A DNA stretch of 64,000 nucleotides, taken from contig CM067344.1 of assembly GCA_034190875.2 (NCBI GenBank), positions 17,197,625 through 17,261,624 on the forward strand. Reading direction: 5' to 3'. A program made the position numbers and the translations under genes. This stretch comes from Urechis unicinctus. Its lineage: Eukaryota; Annelida; Polychaeta; Xenopneusta; Urechidae. The notes beneath the pieces are model-generated. The model was not told where the DNA came from and searched no databases. It was given only the letters and a program-made list of their open reading frames with translations. Numbering within the stretch: position 1 is the stretch's first letter; every line of letters begins with the position of its first letter. This document shows positions 14,541 through 27,560 of the stretch, piece by piece.

Positions 14541-16624
14541 ATGAGAGCGAATATATCAGGGCCGTATCCCAAGCGAAAGCCACTCTGGGTCCAGCCCCCG
14601 ATCCCCCTCCCATGAGAATATGGAAAAATATGTGATGTGTGTCCATGATCTCAGATCGTGCCTAGAGTAAAATGAACAATTGATATCAACCACATGTTTG
14701 TAGATCATGTACTATTCATGTTACGTGTTAGCTATACATCTGTCGAGATGTCGGTTTTAACTATACAAATGTCGAGATGTCGGTGAAGAATGAGTATTAT
14801 GCTGGAAACCTGATTGACGGTCAAGATCATGATATTGCATGATTTGGTGCTATAACAAATGCAAATGGCTGACTGAGTTTATTATACGTAGTTATATGCT
14901 GAGTTTTAAATATATAACGGTCGCTGGTTTCGAAACGTTTTAGTAGATATTAACCAACGCTTGAGGTCCGAACCCTTATTAAAGCAAATCGATTCCACAT
15001 GCAACAACTCTATGATTGGCGTAATCGACAAATATTTTATCTCTCGTTCTTCCCTAATATGATACATGATTGCAATCAACTATGTGTATCGTTCCTGCAT
15101 TTATTCAGAATTTTCCATAAAATCATTTTTTATTAAACTTACCCCTTGTGCTTGCGGGCTGTTGTAAAGTCGTTAAATCAATGTTGTAGCCCTCAATATC
15201 AATAACACGCAACCAGTGGTAATTGAAATACTAGGCAACAAAGGCGACGAAATTAGCAAGTTCTTTTTTTTAATAATTATTAAGAATTCTAGGGGCCTTT
15301 GCGTGAAACAAACTGAGGAACGTCCAATGATCAATATTTGCCTATTATTTTCATGCGTCGTCTTGTGAATGGTTAAATATCAATCCGCACATTGTGTGCG
15401 ACATTTAGTTGACCATCCTGTGATATATTGTCACCATGTTGAGCAGCATTCTGAGAATTGTCGCTTTTAAAGGTTGTTTCTATTTAATAAATAATCGCCT
15501 TACTTATTTGCTGAACGTATATATATCATGTGGAATAGGACGTGCACCGATATTCTTTGGTTAAAATGAATGTAAGGGGATTGACCTCGTCATTACCATA
15601 AATAATATGTGTGTTCCCTTATGCTTTGAAAAACAATTTAGAATTTAGTAATTGTATTAAACAAAAAGTTATCGGAACAGCAGATTCGTTGATCAATTCC
15701 TAATTGCAAACATTATCTTTTGTTTGCTCTAGTTAAGTACGACGAAAGGTGAGCGCAAACTCCAGCTTCGTTTATTAAGCTTGCGTAACCAATGACTTTA
15801 AGCAAGCTTCGCTCGTCGATAGGATGTTAAACTACAACTTTGAATAGGTATCATTAATGGTTATCAAAAGCAGATTTCCGAATATATTCATTTGAGTTCA
15901 CTGGGTGGATATAATATAATTGGGTATTGATAATGTGTGACATGAAGGAGATGGCGATGACGTCTGGGAACAATCTTATAATGGCCATGTCTATTTGTGT
16001 CGCAGGAATCGCACAAAAGACGCGTGCATGAATCTAAAAAGGAAAATGTATTCATAATTTTATTGAAACTTGACAAAAGGCGTAGTAAGCTTCAAGAAGC
16101 ACCTGGAAAATAATTTTAAAATATTACCGGGCATTGTGATGTGACGCGATTGCAGCATTCTTATCGGAAGCATCTGATTAAATCTATCATCATAACAGCA
16201 ATATTTTATCAATTTTACCATTCATACTACGATGATGTCCGCCACGAGTAGTGCTGCAGCAGGAAGCTACAAATCGGTACGGTCACATTGCTTTCGGTAG
16301 TATATATTAATGTAAAGATACGTATTAGTTTTATCTTTTTACTTAATTACAAATAGGCGATTGCTTATGCGACACCAAACACAATCGATAAGCCAAACTA
16401 TTCTGGACTGATAACGCTCGATGTATGTACCACATAGTGTTATACAATACAGAAAAGGTTTTTTAATAGAGTTCAATGAGAGTGATGTAAATATCTATGT
16501 GGGTTACTTGTTACGCAAGGCAGAAACTCGATGGGTAAAAATATTTCTGTGCTAGCCTTAGTTCTTCCTAACGAGAAGTCCCAGGAATCTTCAGTTTAAC
16601 AATTTAACGTCCATATCATTTAAT
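14541..16624. other. No gene seen; contains one small direct repeat
   Basis: AT-rich DNA without supported coding sequence. The only structure noted is the 29-bp duplication at 14731-14788. A 62-codon minus-strand frame at 15888-16076 shows no recognisable motif. Confidence 0.5.
14731..14788. repeat. 29-bp tandem duplication
   Basis: Two adjacent 29-base units share CTATACA, then TGTCGAGATGTCGGT. They differ at a few positions. The TCGACATCTCGACA-like core gives each unit a small self-complementary character. Confidence 0.85.
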
Positions 16625-16910
16625 CCACTGTAAATGTGGTGTACCTGAATGAGACCCTAAAGGGATGTCTTGTTTGCGTAACGTTTGTGCGAAACTTCAA
16701 TCGGAGATGCCTGTTACAAGACTTTGAACCATTTCTTGTTTGTCTATGCCGTGTTGCAAGTCAGGTGACTACGCCTGAATTGCATATTCCAGATGCGGCC
16801 TTACAAGCTTCTTATATAGTTTGATTAAGGACTCTTTTGAAGCGGCTAGTGACCGTTTGCCTGATTATCCCATTAACACTAGTTTGCCTTTTAATTATGA
16901 AACCTAAATC
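16625..16910 (-). pseudogene. Decayed non-LTR retrotransposon reverse-transcriptase fragment (CR1/jockey-like)
   Basis: Read on the minus strand, 16822-16773 encodes LYKKLVRPHLEYAIQA, followed by a stop and SPDLQHGIDKQEMVQ. This is the conserved C-terminal part of animal LINE reverse transcriptases, usually LYKxLVRPHLEYAxQAWSP..KKDIxxLExVQR. Upstream, in a shifted frame, is VNGIIRQTVTSRFK, matching the usual ANxxLGxIxRTFxSRDKE block. Downstream, after another frame change, GLIQVHH resembles the closing RGDLIEVYKI block. At least two frameshifts and several stops are needed, and the W of QAWSP is replaced by a stop. The fragment is short and old. Clade assignment beyond CR1/L2/jockey-like is not safe. 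Confidence 0.8.
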
Positions 16911-19900
16911 CTATTCTGGAGAGTAATAAGTGTTTATATTCCTTCGAAAAAGCCTTGATTGTACAATGTGCCAGTTTAGGCTACACCCCATTCATCGGAG
17001 TGATTGATTCATTACAGTACATACATGTTCCTTATCCACTCACCTCCATGTTAACACAATGTTTGCAAATCCAGAAAGTGGTATCGCTCATTATCAGATG
17101 ATCTATGATATGAACGTTGCAGCCTGCCCCGGTGACTACATCATTCCTCACTGCGATGTAATATTTGTCAGCAGCTAAAGCTGTCGTATTTCCAGGATTC
17201 TGCTGGGGGCAGAATATTTATGACACTACCATGCACATAAAGTTATAGGTCTTTGGTTATTTACATGAATGTCGCATGAATTATCGGTGTCACCCTAAGC
17301 AAGCTGATATCAAGTTCCGGTTACCAGAGAAGATGTTGTTTTCTATTCGGAAAACATAGCTTCCAAAGGCATCCAGAACAGATTTTGTCTCTGACTAACA
17401 GCAAGCGCCTCAGGAGGATTTATATCAAGATAACAAAGGCGGTAAATCGACCATAATATTTATGTGACCTATACAAAGTTGTCATGATGGGCCTGTAGAA
17501 AGCACAGATTGGGCCAAAACTCTCTCCTTGGGATGTGCCCAGAATTGACTCCCGCTGCGCCTAAGCCGCTACTCTTTATACTACTTCTTGTTTGGAAGGG
17601 TTTGGTGTATATTTCTCAATGTTAACTGACGCATGTGTCATGAGTGATTCATCTTCTACCCATGTAATCATTGTCATGATATTATACGTGACATTGGTCA
17701 AACGTATTCGCAAGCGATCAATAAGTATACTAAATTTAGAAGAAACTTTGCTCGCATTTAAAGCCGGAAATTCTTTTGCTTTTTTTCGTCACACCGATCT
17801 ACAACCCCCCACCATAGCTTGCGTAAGCATCGCATCACCCGAAGAGAGTTATAAAATCGGCCCCCACTCCCCATATCACAGGTGTTAATAATGTGTTCGT
17901 ATTGACGTTATCGGCCTGTCATGTTGTGGCTGTTAACAGCCTAATTCACTCTGTTCGTTCACTAGGCGGTTTTTACGCGAACAGCAGGATTTGGAACAAA
18001 AATGTGTTTGGGAGAAGAGTTAATGTTGGCGCTGATAACTGGCGATATAATTGAACTTGCTTATGTGAGGAAGTATAATTCGTGAAGAACGAGATCCCCG
18101 TTCCTCAAAAATATCACATCATTTGGACACTGAATGGTGCCACGTAATCAACCTGTTGTGCAATAACATGAATTGTTCTCTATGAATCACACCTGCGGTG
18201 CTGCGTTCTTAAATTGGCGTTAGATGATCACCGACTCAATGTAGTAGCAGAACTGAATATTGTAAATAAGGTTGAACATATCCTATAATGACCGTAATAG
18301 TGACAATTATTCCACTAATTTGAAATGAAGACCCCCTCTTTCTAGGCACAGTTCATACAATGGGAGGTTGGTGCAGCACAAACGCCAATCCAATGGAACC
18401 GTACCATACAATAATTACACTACACCAAGCTTGAATATTCATAACGAGGCAAAGGATACAGACTGTTGGTAACGAACGACATCTCCCGTATATTATAAAG
18501 CCCACTGCAGGGTCGGATGCCAAAGGCCATAGAAACACAAATGGTCTATACTTCGAACGTATGCTTGATTTTGCCATAAAACAACCCAATAAGCTGCATC
18601 TATGCGCACCTCTATATTGGAAAATATTTATGGTTCACAAAAATATTGTCGTAAGCAAATTGGGTACGTTTCGGGCAATTGCAAAGTAACCAATTGACTC
18701 GGTCGTTTGGTCCGATTATTTGGCTCGGGTATTTGCTCCGATTATTCGAATAAGAAACGATATCGATGGCGCTTACCAAATAGAAAAGACAACCTCATTT
18801 AAATGGAACGCTTCTATGAAAGTCATTGCCATTCCGCAAACTTGCGTTACAAATTACTTAAATGGACCAGTGTAAACTAAGTTGGCGGCATTGAGAGGTG
18901 GTCGTCATTAGTGCAGTCAATATTGTAAATGTATTAGCATTTATAGTGATTTCAGATCGTAGCGTAATAAACCCATGCGTCCGTCAAAGCTACAAAGATA
19001 AGAAAAAATACAAATGTGCACAACGGCTATTCATGACATATTGCAAACTGCTGTACTTAGAACCCGAAGGTTATACTTCATCAATCGGTTTTGTGCTGTA
19101 TGCTTATATACAGTGGGCAGTTGATTACGCTCTTCATACAATCACACTAGATTAGGTTTGCTTCATATTAGCAGTTCAAATTTCAGAACGCTTACTAACA
19201 GTATTAGTCAGTCATTGCTATAAATGACCGTAAGTAACCACGAAAACTAATGGGGCCAATTTGGATTAATACCTTGCCCAGTACAGTTCCCACCCAGACC
19301 ACTGTCGACGTGATATCAAGATAACCATAGCGTGGACCAGCGTAACTTCGTTAATTAATTGTGCTGTGCTAATAGGTAAAAAGGGTAATACACGGATATA
19401 TTCTAGTTCCACACATTTCTGAATAATATTGTAAAGTAATAAAGCAAGAATTGCAGCTAAAATGGGAACAATATCAAAATGCACTCACAAATTCTCACCA
19501 AATATGAATTCTAAAGAGATCAAATGGGATTTTGGTAATATTGGTATGGTGATTGATGATGATGATGACTGTGATGGTTAAGTAGTGTCACATAAATACA
19601 TTGTATACTTGGAACTGCTCCGTTGTGCGGACTGTATTATGGGCCTCCATCGCAAAGTGCTAATCTTCACTCCATAGGACACAGCCCTCTTTTTGAGACT
19701 AAAAACCGTCAGTTGTGATAATCATGATCTCTCGGAAACAACAAGGCAAAGAAAAGTTTTTTTCCAGAGCGTCCATGCTGCTTACTCTCGTTCTTCGAAA
19801 TGGGCGCCTCCTATGGTGTCATACAATGTTCATTAGCCCTTATGGACAAAGCAGCTTGCCTACACATTGCAGCCAATTTTCACCCACACAGATAGCTCAA

Positions 19901-20880
19901 TAATGTGTACCGGAACGAGCCGGTCTTTACCTGCCATTGTCAGATGGTAGCTTTTTGTTTCCAATCCTATATCGAACATGATGCTGTTGTTGTTGTTATT
20001 ATTTTCAATATGATGATAAGTACAACAATGAATAGTCAGATTATGTTGTACTGCAGCTTGGTATATGCATGTGAATTGCTATATCAGCACCTCATTATAT
20101 CATATCACCTATGGTCACCAGAATCTTGCACATTCTTATTTAAATATAACCTAGCTTATGCAGCATATTCATATCCGATTATTCATAGTCCTTTAAGAAG
20201 GCTGTCTTGGATTGCAAGAGATCAAAGGTGGATGTTAGGTTCAGATACGGTGTAGGCATGATTGCCATAATTGTCGTGTAGTACAACGCGCGTCACAACG
20301 GTCTCAGAGGTATCGCTTTCATAAGAACGAGGAGTGTACATCCATTGGTCGTAACTGTTGCATCATGTAATAAACCGGTTCAATTTCGTGTAGTTATTTT
20401 TGGATTTGTTTGCGACGTCTACGCCCTGACTGGTGAGATTACCATGATAATTTATTCATAGTATGAAAAAACACATCTCTTGATAATGAAATGATATGCT
20501 AATGTCCATTCTATATGGGATAAGTATATGGTCAGGCGTTATCATAGTAGTTATGACTTAAATTGAAAACCCAATCCAGCTTAAGTACACATGGTACTAT
20601 GGGCAATCTAAAGAACGCAACACTGCTTGAAGGCGCCCACACTCGATCTCCTGCGCATCGGCTTCTGCGCAGGCTGGGATTCGCCTCTGCAATACTCTGA
20701 TCGCTTTGGGCCAAATTCGGGCCATTACGCGACGAAATATTATTACGGAATGTCATCTGTTAAATATTACAAAAACATTTTCTGTTGTGTGTGATTAGAA
20801 TAATAATAATCATTTTGTTATGGAAAACCTTTTATAGGCCCATTATGAGGCATTTATCGAAAAAAAGTAGTTCCGCGGAC
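16911..20880. other. No supported gene
   Basis: AT-rich DNA with only short chance frames, for example 98 codons at 17592-17888 and 116 codons at 19905-20255, without recognised motifs. A weak 28-base duplication around TTTGGTCCGATTATT and TTTGCTCCGATTATT lies at 18690-18748. A short GAT-rich run lies near 19552-19565. More 5' parts of the LINE at 16.6-16.9 kb were sought upstream on the minus strand and not recognised beyond about 16910. Confidence 0.45.
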
Positions 20881-20908
20881 GTTTCATGGCCGTCAAGCGT
20901 TTCTAAAA

Positions 20909-21211
20909 ATGGCGACAGTCAGATGTGAAGACGAATTTGTTAACGAAAATCGACTGAAAAAAGCAATAGAAAGTTACACGCCGGGATTGGAAATGACAGA
21001 CAAGCAGCGAGAGTGTTTGGAGAAGTTGTTCTTTGGAAACTTATCTACCAACGGGGTATGGGAAAAGCCTGATATACCATTTGCTCCCAGATTTGCTGCT
21101 CCCCCCAGCCCTCCGATGGGAGTTCACATGTTTTTTGTGGAAAAAATAAAAAGACACACAACCAAAAAAACTTGGACTGCTAATGTTAGAATAAGATTTG
21201 CCCAAATTTAA
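20909..21211 (+). CDS. Candidate first coding exon, unknown protein
   Basis: An ATG in a strong context (A at -3, G at +4) opens 100 codons. The first ~45 residues look protein-like: charged and amphipathic, with VRCEDEFVNENRLKKAIES and then MTDKQRECLEKLFFGN. After that the frame becomes proline-rich and then basic and less convincing. A plausible splice donor, GGG|GTATGG, lies near 21054, directly after LFFGNLSTNG, so the real exon may end there. The KQRECLEKLFFG segment is reminiscent of the motif that precedes the Walker A loop in RecQ-like helicases, but no GKS exon was found downstream. That link is a guess. Local GC and CpG are higher than average. No acceptor-linked second exon was identified. 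Confidence 0.3.
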   Translation: MATVRCEDEFVNENRLKKAIESYTPGLEMTDKQRECLEKLFFGNLSTNGVWEKPDIPFAPRFAAPPSPPMGVHMFFVEKIKRHTTKKTWTANVRIRFAQI

Positions 21212-21407
21212 TACTTGTGACTGCAGGGCCTTGGTTATATAACCGAAATAACTGCAGCGTATAAAGTAAAGAAAGTTCATAATCAAAGACATCAAAATGC
21301 GGCCTTTGTGGACAGTAAACACAGCTTACTTCCGAGCTTCCCCGATAAGCTCCATTCATGTTGACCATTCTTGTTTGTTTATGTTTGACGCGCGCTGCTT
21401 GTTATCG

Positions 21408-21621
21408 CCCGGTCAGAGGTTACAACCGGGTCAAATCGCATGCGCTCCGTGAACTATTGCAGAGATGTTATGTTAGCATTGCGTCAAACATGTCTGCCAC
21501 GGAGAGTGGCCCACACTGTCGTTAACCCGTCATCCGTATTTGCATTGGTATCTTAACCAAACCCGTTTATTCAATACAATAACCCGGTCGAGAAGCATAC
21601 AAGACGCGACGGGTTAATGAC
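21408..21621. promoter_or_regulatory. Cluster of AACCCG / CGGGTT inverted motifs
   Basis: Within about 210 bases, CCCGGT...ACCGGG (21409-21430), GTCGTTAACCCGTC (21518-21531), AAACCCGTTT (near 21560), AACCCGGTCG (near 21583) and GACGGGTTAATGAC (21608-21621) occur. The 14-mers at 21518 and 21608 are inverted repeats with one mismatch. The area is visibly richer in CpG than its surroundings. A protein-binding cluster, a small foldback element, or the decayed ends of a transposon would all fit. Function is unproven. Confidence 0.35.
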
Positions 21622-23519
21622 TAACAACATATATGAGCTGGTCCGTTGGCAAGAACTTACTGGCGTCCCTTTGGTGTGTGCTGAACTGGATCTAACATTG
21701 AGGTTCATAATTCATTTTTACTGCAGCAAGGTAGCATTGTTTGATGTATGCGGCGTCTACGTTGCCGACGTAGTACAACGTTGTCGTGCCAGCCCATGAA
21801 AAGATTTTGATAACTAGCGTACCAGCGATCGTTCGATTACATCATTATATCATTATATAGGAGGGCAATATAAACTAGCATTACAAAGGTAGACATTCAT
21901 TTACATTTAAATCTGGTTACTGTTTTTCTAAACATCAGTACGCAATATAACGTAAGCTTTGAGTAAACCATAAAAACATGTGACCATTAGTCAATTGAAA
22001 ATATTATTTGCACACAGTTATTGTATCTCTTGCAAGGAAACATGTTGCGGAACCAATGTTGCTATGTATACATTAATTTTTATGAGGCTTGACACGTTAA
22101 GGAAATAGTGTGCCTGAACGATTAAAGAAGATAATATTCAGTAAGACTATCTAGGTGCAACATGGTGGATGCCTTATGCATACAGATCAATGCATCATGA
22201 AGGAAATCACACTCGGTGGCTATGGACATAGCATATTACCGGCGGATTGATTTGGCTTAACAGGTTGACATACTTATTTCTGTTTTTGACATCGTGCCAA
22301 TATGTCATTACAGTTTAGTTGGTGTAAAGCTGCCGTAAAACATTTCTCTCGAGTGCCTAAGCTCTTATTGGTAAGACCCTGATAAGGACACTGCATGTAT
22401 GATAACACACAATGCGTTGGAATCCATGCATCTGATCGGGCTCTTAGCACGGTTCATACACACTAGCACCAATTACTGCTAGTGCGTCAAATGATATGTA
22501 GTAAGTCACGTTTTGAAATAGCACAATGCAACCTAGCGACCTAGTATCAAGCAAATATAAGCCATAGCGTGCGTTGATCTTGGGAGGAGGGAGAGGTTTT
22601 ATACGAAGGCAATTAACTCAATACATCGGAAGACCCATCATCAGTATAGTATTGGGATGCATTGCTTAAGGCTGCTTGTAGAGTTTGATGATTTTATCAA
22701 GGATATCTAGCCATACCATTTATTAAATCGGACTATGGCCTAGTTAAATCGGACATTGGCTGAGATGGCGTTGGACAAAATCATTGAAACGTTGTCATAA
22801 TGTTGCAAACATAAGTAATGTTCATACCGAAGAGCAATCCGTTGCGAGTTACGCGCAAAAAAGTTGTCAATATCTTGATGCCAATGTTTGATAGTAACTA
22901 AGCACTTTAATCATGTCTAGATAGCCGCATCTTCCCATTTAAACTAATCATTTAAATATCATGCCATCTGTAACATAGAGTTTGTGTCAACTTGGTCATC
23001 ATATACGGCACGTAGGTGGTTCATGAACAACCAACGTGCTCTGAGCGACGTATGGTTTTCCATTTATGGTCAATATCCGGACGAAAGTGATGAACGTTGT
23101 ATAGCCTCAACCACAAAAAGGATGCAAGCGTACTTTACAAACGAAAACCTGTCACATCGTTTCATTCTTAGGTTACGGAAAATAGAGCCTATGAATTCTT
23201 TTCCATTTGGATAAATGTCAAAGCGATCAGGAGAATAACGACATTGTTTGCCAGTGTCAATTATCGTATAATGTTAATATAATCATTTCATCACTTTTGA
23301 GTTAATGATTTTTCGATTTCCCTTCGATTGACTTTGGACAGCGCACACAAGGTTATGACAGTAAATTAATCCAGTAACCCACATCAGCCCAAACAGCTTA
23401 CCAAGTACTTGAGAATGAAAATAGTTGCACAGCAAACAGATGAAATAAGAGTCTATTTATTTCCTTGTGACTGCAGCAAATTCGTTATAGTGGTATAAGT
23501 TGCGCATTTAAGACGGCAC
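21622..23519. other. No supported gene
   Basis: Only short frames are present, for example 76 codons at 22984-23214 without a recognised motif. TTAAATCGGAC occurs twice near 22722-22752 as a minor local duplication. Nothing else was noted. Confidence 0.45.
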
Positions 23520-24788
<1,269 letters not shown>

Positions 24789-24903
24789 CATGTAGCACTG
24801 TTGTGATGTAGCATCATCATTTCTGTGTAGCACTGGTGAGGTGTTGCATGGTCAGTTTCATGTAACACTGGTGTGATGGTGCATGGTCACTTCCATGCAT
24901 TAG
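24789..24903. repeat. 35-bp minisatellite, about 3 units
   Basis: TGTARCACTG starts recur at 24791, 24825 and 24860, with a partial ATGCATTAGTGG at about 24895, giving a 34-35 base period. Each unit contains GTGATG or GTGAGG and GCATSRTCA. The units are diverged, so the array is not recent. Confidence 0.8.
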
Positions 24904-26119
24904 TGGCAGACGTTGATATGTGTTATGCTTTGACACTTATTGTATATTCATACCGTAAAAACCATGTGCTTACGAAGCCGTTCTTATTGCAATTTATGTT
25001 TACACTTATGCATTATCAACCTCCTGACATAGGACATTTCCTTCATGCCTAGATTTTATGATTTAATGCTCCCAGGATTATGAAGACGTGATAAGATTAT
25101 AACATTGATTCCGGCTCCCAATCAACAAAGCCCCAGTAATCGTAAATGCTTAATCTAGGGTCTCAATGATAACATCCACTCATCAATTATTTTCTTCGGT
25201 GACAGGCTAATCGCTCAAGGCAAAATGTAACGTTAAGAATTTGTGTTTTCTACAGAGCTGATTAGCCATGTGAGATCCGATGCAGTTTAACAATTACCGT
25301 TCAGTATTCACTGACAAAGTTCGTGCCCTACAAACAATAACAATTAAAATACTGTCATCTGACTTTTCCTACGATTAATATAATAAAAAATAAAAAATGA
25401 GCACCATCTCAGTGACAAACACGAGGATAATGTAGACTATCGGTGCTTACTATTTAATCCACACCGTTTTGTTGCATAACACCCACTAGATGACCACGTT
25501 AAATCACGTCATATCACTCTCCGACTGTATTATCCAATCAGCCATCGACAATATATGGTTGCATTGTTTATCCTCAATAACACCATCTTACGATTCCGAT
25601 GAACCAAGAAGACATTCACAAAAACCAAGGTATACAAAAAGAAGAAAAAGCACATTCGCGTTGCCGTAGCAAATAACTGCACAGTTCAGATAATGTGACG
25701 TAGGCTTTGTCGATTTAGTCTTCACATCGGCTCAATAACTCCTTGATTGACTGTTTTAGTACAATAAATCGCTTTGTCTGTTCACATATTGGCAGCTCAT
25801 AGGTACGACTAGTTGTGAAAAGTCATCTTTGTCCCACATAAGCTTCATCGCTGCCGTCTCCCAACAATGCTCCCCAGTCAATATATGAGAACCAGCGTCT
25901 TTAGTCATTTTTTTAAAAACTTTGATGCTTTTGTTACCTGAAGTGACGTCATCGACATCCATGATATTTTAGGCTACGTCTTAGTATGTCGTGGAGAACA
26001 TATGAACCAATTTGTATTACCATCGGACATTTATTAACGGTTTTATAAGCGCTAAAAATATTCATGAAACTTATGTTGTCATTAGGACCGATACTACGAT
26101 TTTTCGACCAAAGGCAACC
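24904..26119. other. No supported gene
   Basis: A minus-strand 68-codon frame at 25756-25962 reads as plausible protein and contains a donor-like TTCAG|GTAAC at its start. It has no recognised motif and no linked exon, so it is not called as a gene. Confidence 0.4.
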
Positions 26120-26515
26120 TGTATCTACATACACAGACATACATACAGACAGACATACAGACATACATACATACATACATCAGACATACATACATACATA
26201 CATACATACATACATACATACATACATACATACATACATACATACATACATACATACATACATACATACATACATACATACATACATACAAGATACATAC
26301 AGAAGACATACATACATATACAGACATACATACATACATACATACATACATACAGACATACATACATACATACATACACATACATACATACATACATACA
26401 TACATACATACAGACATACATACAGACAGACATACATACATACATACATACATACATACAGACATACATACATATACATACATACATATATATATACATA
26501 CATACATACATAGAA
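26120..26515. repeat. (CATA)n microsatellite with CAGA variants
   Basis: Tetranucleotide CATA repeats fill almost 400 bases, with repeated CAGA substitutions and a few CA or TA phase shifts. The reverse complement is TATG, the same motif as the 33.8 kb array but in the opposite orientation. The long YIHT and CMYV frames are repeat-encoded. Confidence 0.97.
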
Positions 26516-26534
26516 CAATAGCAAACGCGAGAGA

Positions 26535-26870
26535 CCAAGATACTTATATATAAACATATATATATAGGGAGATATATATATACATAGTGTTTTATATATT
26601 TATATATATAGATATTTTTATTATAACATATATAGATGGATATATATACATATACATATATAGACCGAGGAGTATATATAATATATCTATATAGATATAT
26701 ATATACATACATATATACATATATATATATCATATATAAATATATATTTATACATATCTATTTACTTTATATATACCTATGTATATATAGGTATACTCTC
26801 TATATATGTTGTATATATACATAAATATATATAGACATACATATATATATATATAAATTATATTTATAAC

Positions 26871-26908
<38 letters not shown>

Positions 26909-27453
26909 TGTATTTGTTATATATATTTATGTATATATATATATTATATATATATATATTTATATATATATATTTATATATAATTATAGATGTATATAAT
27001 ATATATATATATGAATGACACATATATATGATAAATATATATATTATTATATATATATATATATACACATACATATACACCCTATATATATATATTTATA
27101 TATATATAATATATATTAATTTTAATATACATATATATGTATGATATATATACATAATTTATTTATATACCTATATATAATATATATATATCATAAATAA
27201 ATTTATATATATATGCATATATATATATATATGTATATATACTATATAGATATAGATATATGTTTAAATATTTATAGATATATATATCATATATATATAT
27301 AGATATATATATATATTTATATAATAATAATATATATATAATATCTTATTATAAATAACTATATATCGATTTTTATAGGATCAATATATATCCCTCTATC
27401 TCCAATATATATGAGATATATCTATATGGATATATATAGATATATAAATATAC

Positions 27454-27488
<35 letters not shown>

Positions 27489-27560
27489 ATATATATAGAG
27501 ATATCAATGCAAATATCTTATAATATATTATATATATATATATGCATAATATAAATTATT
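26535..27560. repeat. About 1 kb of degenerate TA-rich low-complexity DNA
   Basis: It is composed almost wholly of interrupted TATATA with ATAAATA, GATATA, TATACC and similar variants, continuous with the CATA array. It looks like an old expanded dinucleotide tract that has accumulated substitutions. No coding potential is credible. Confidence 0.93.

Noticed and set aside
26012..26733. 125-202-codon ORFs on both strands
   Set aside because: Encoded by the (CATA)n array and adjoining TA-rich DNA.
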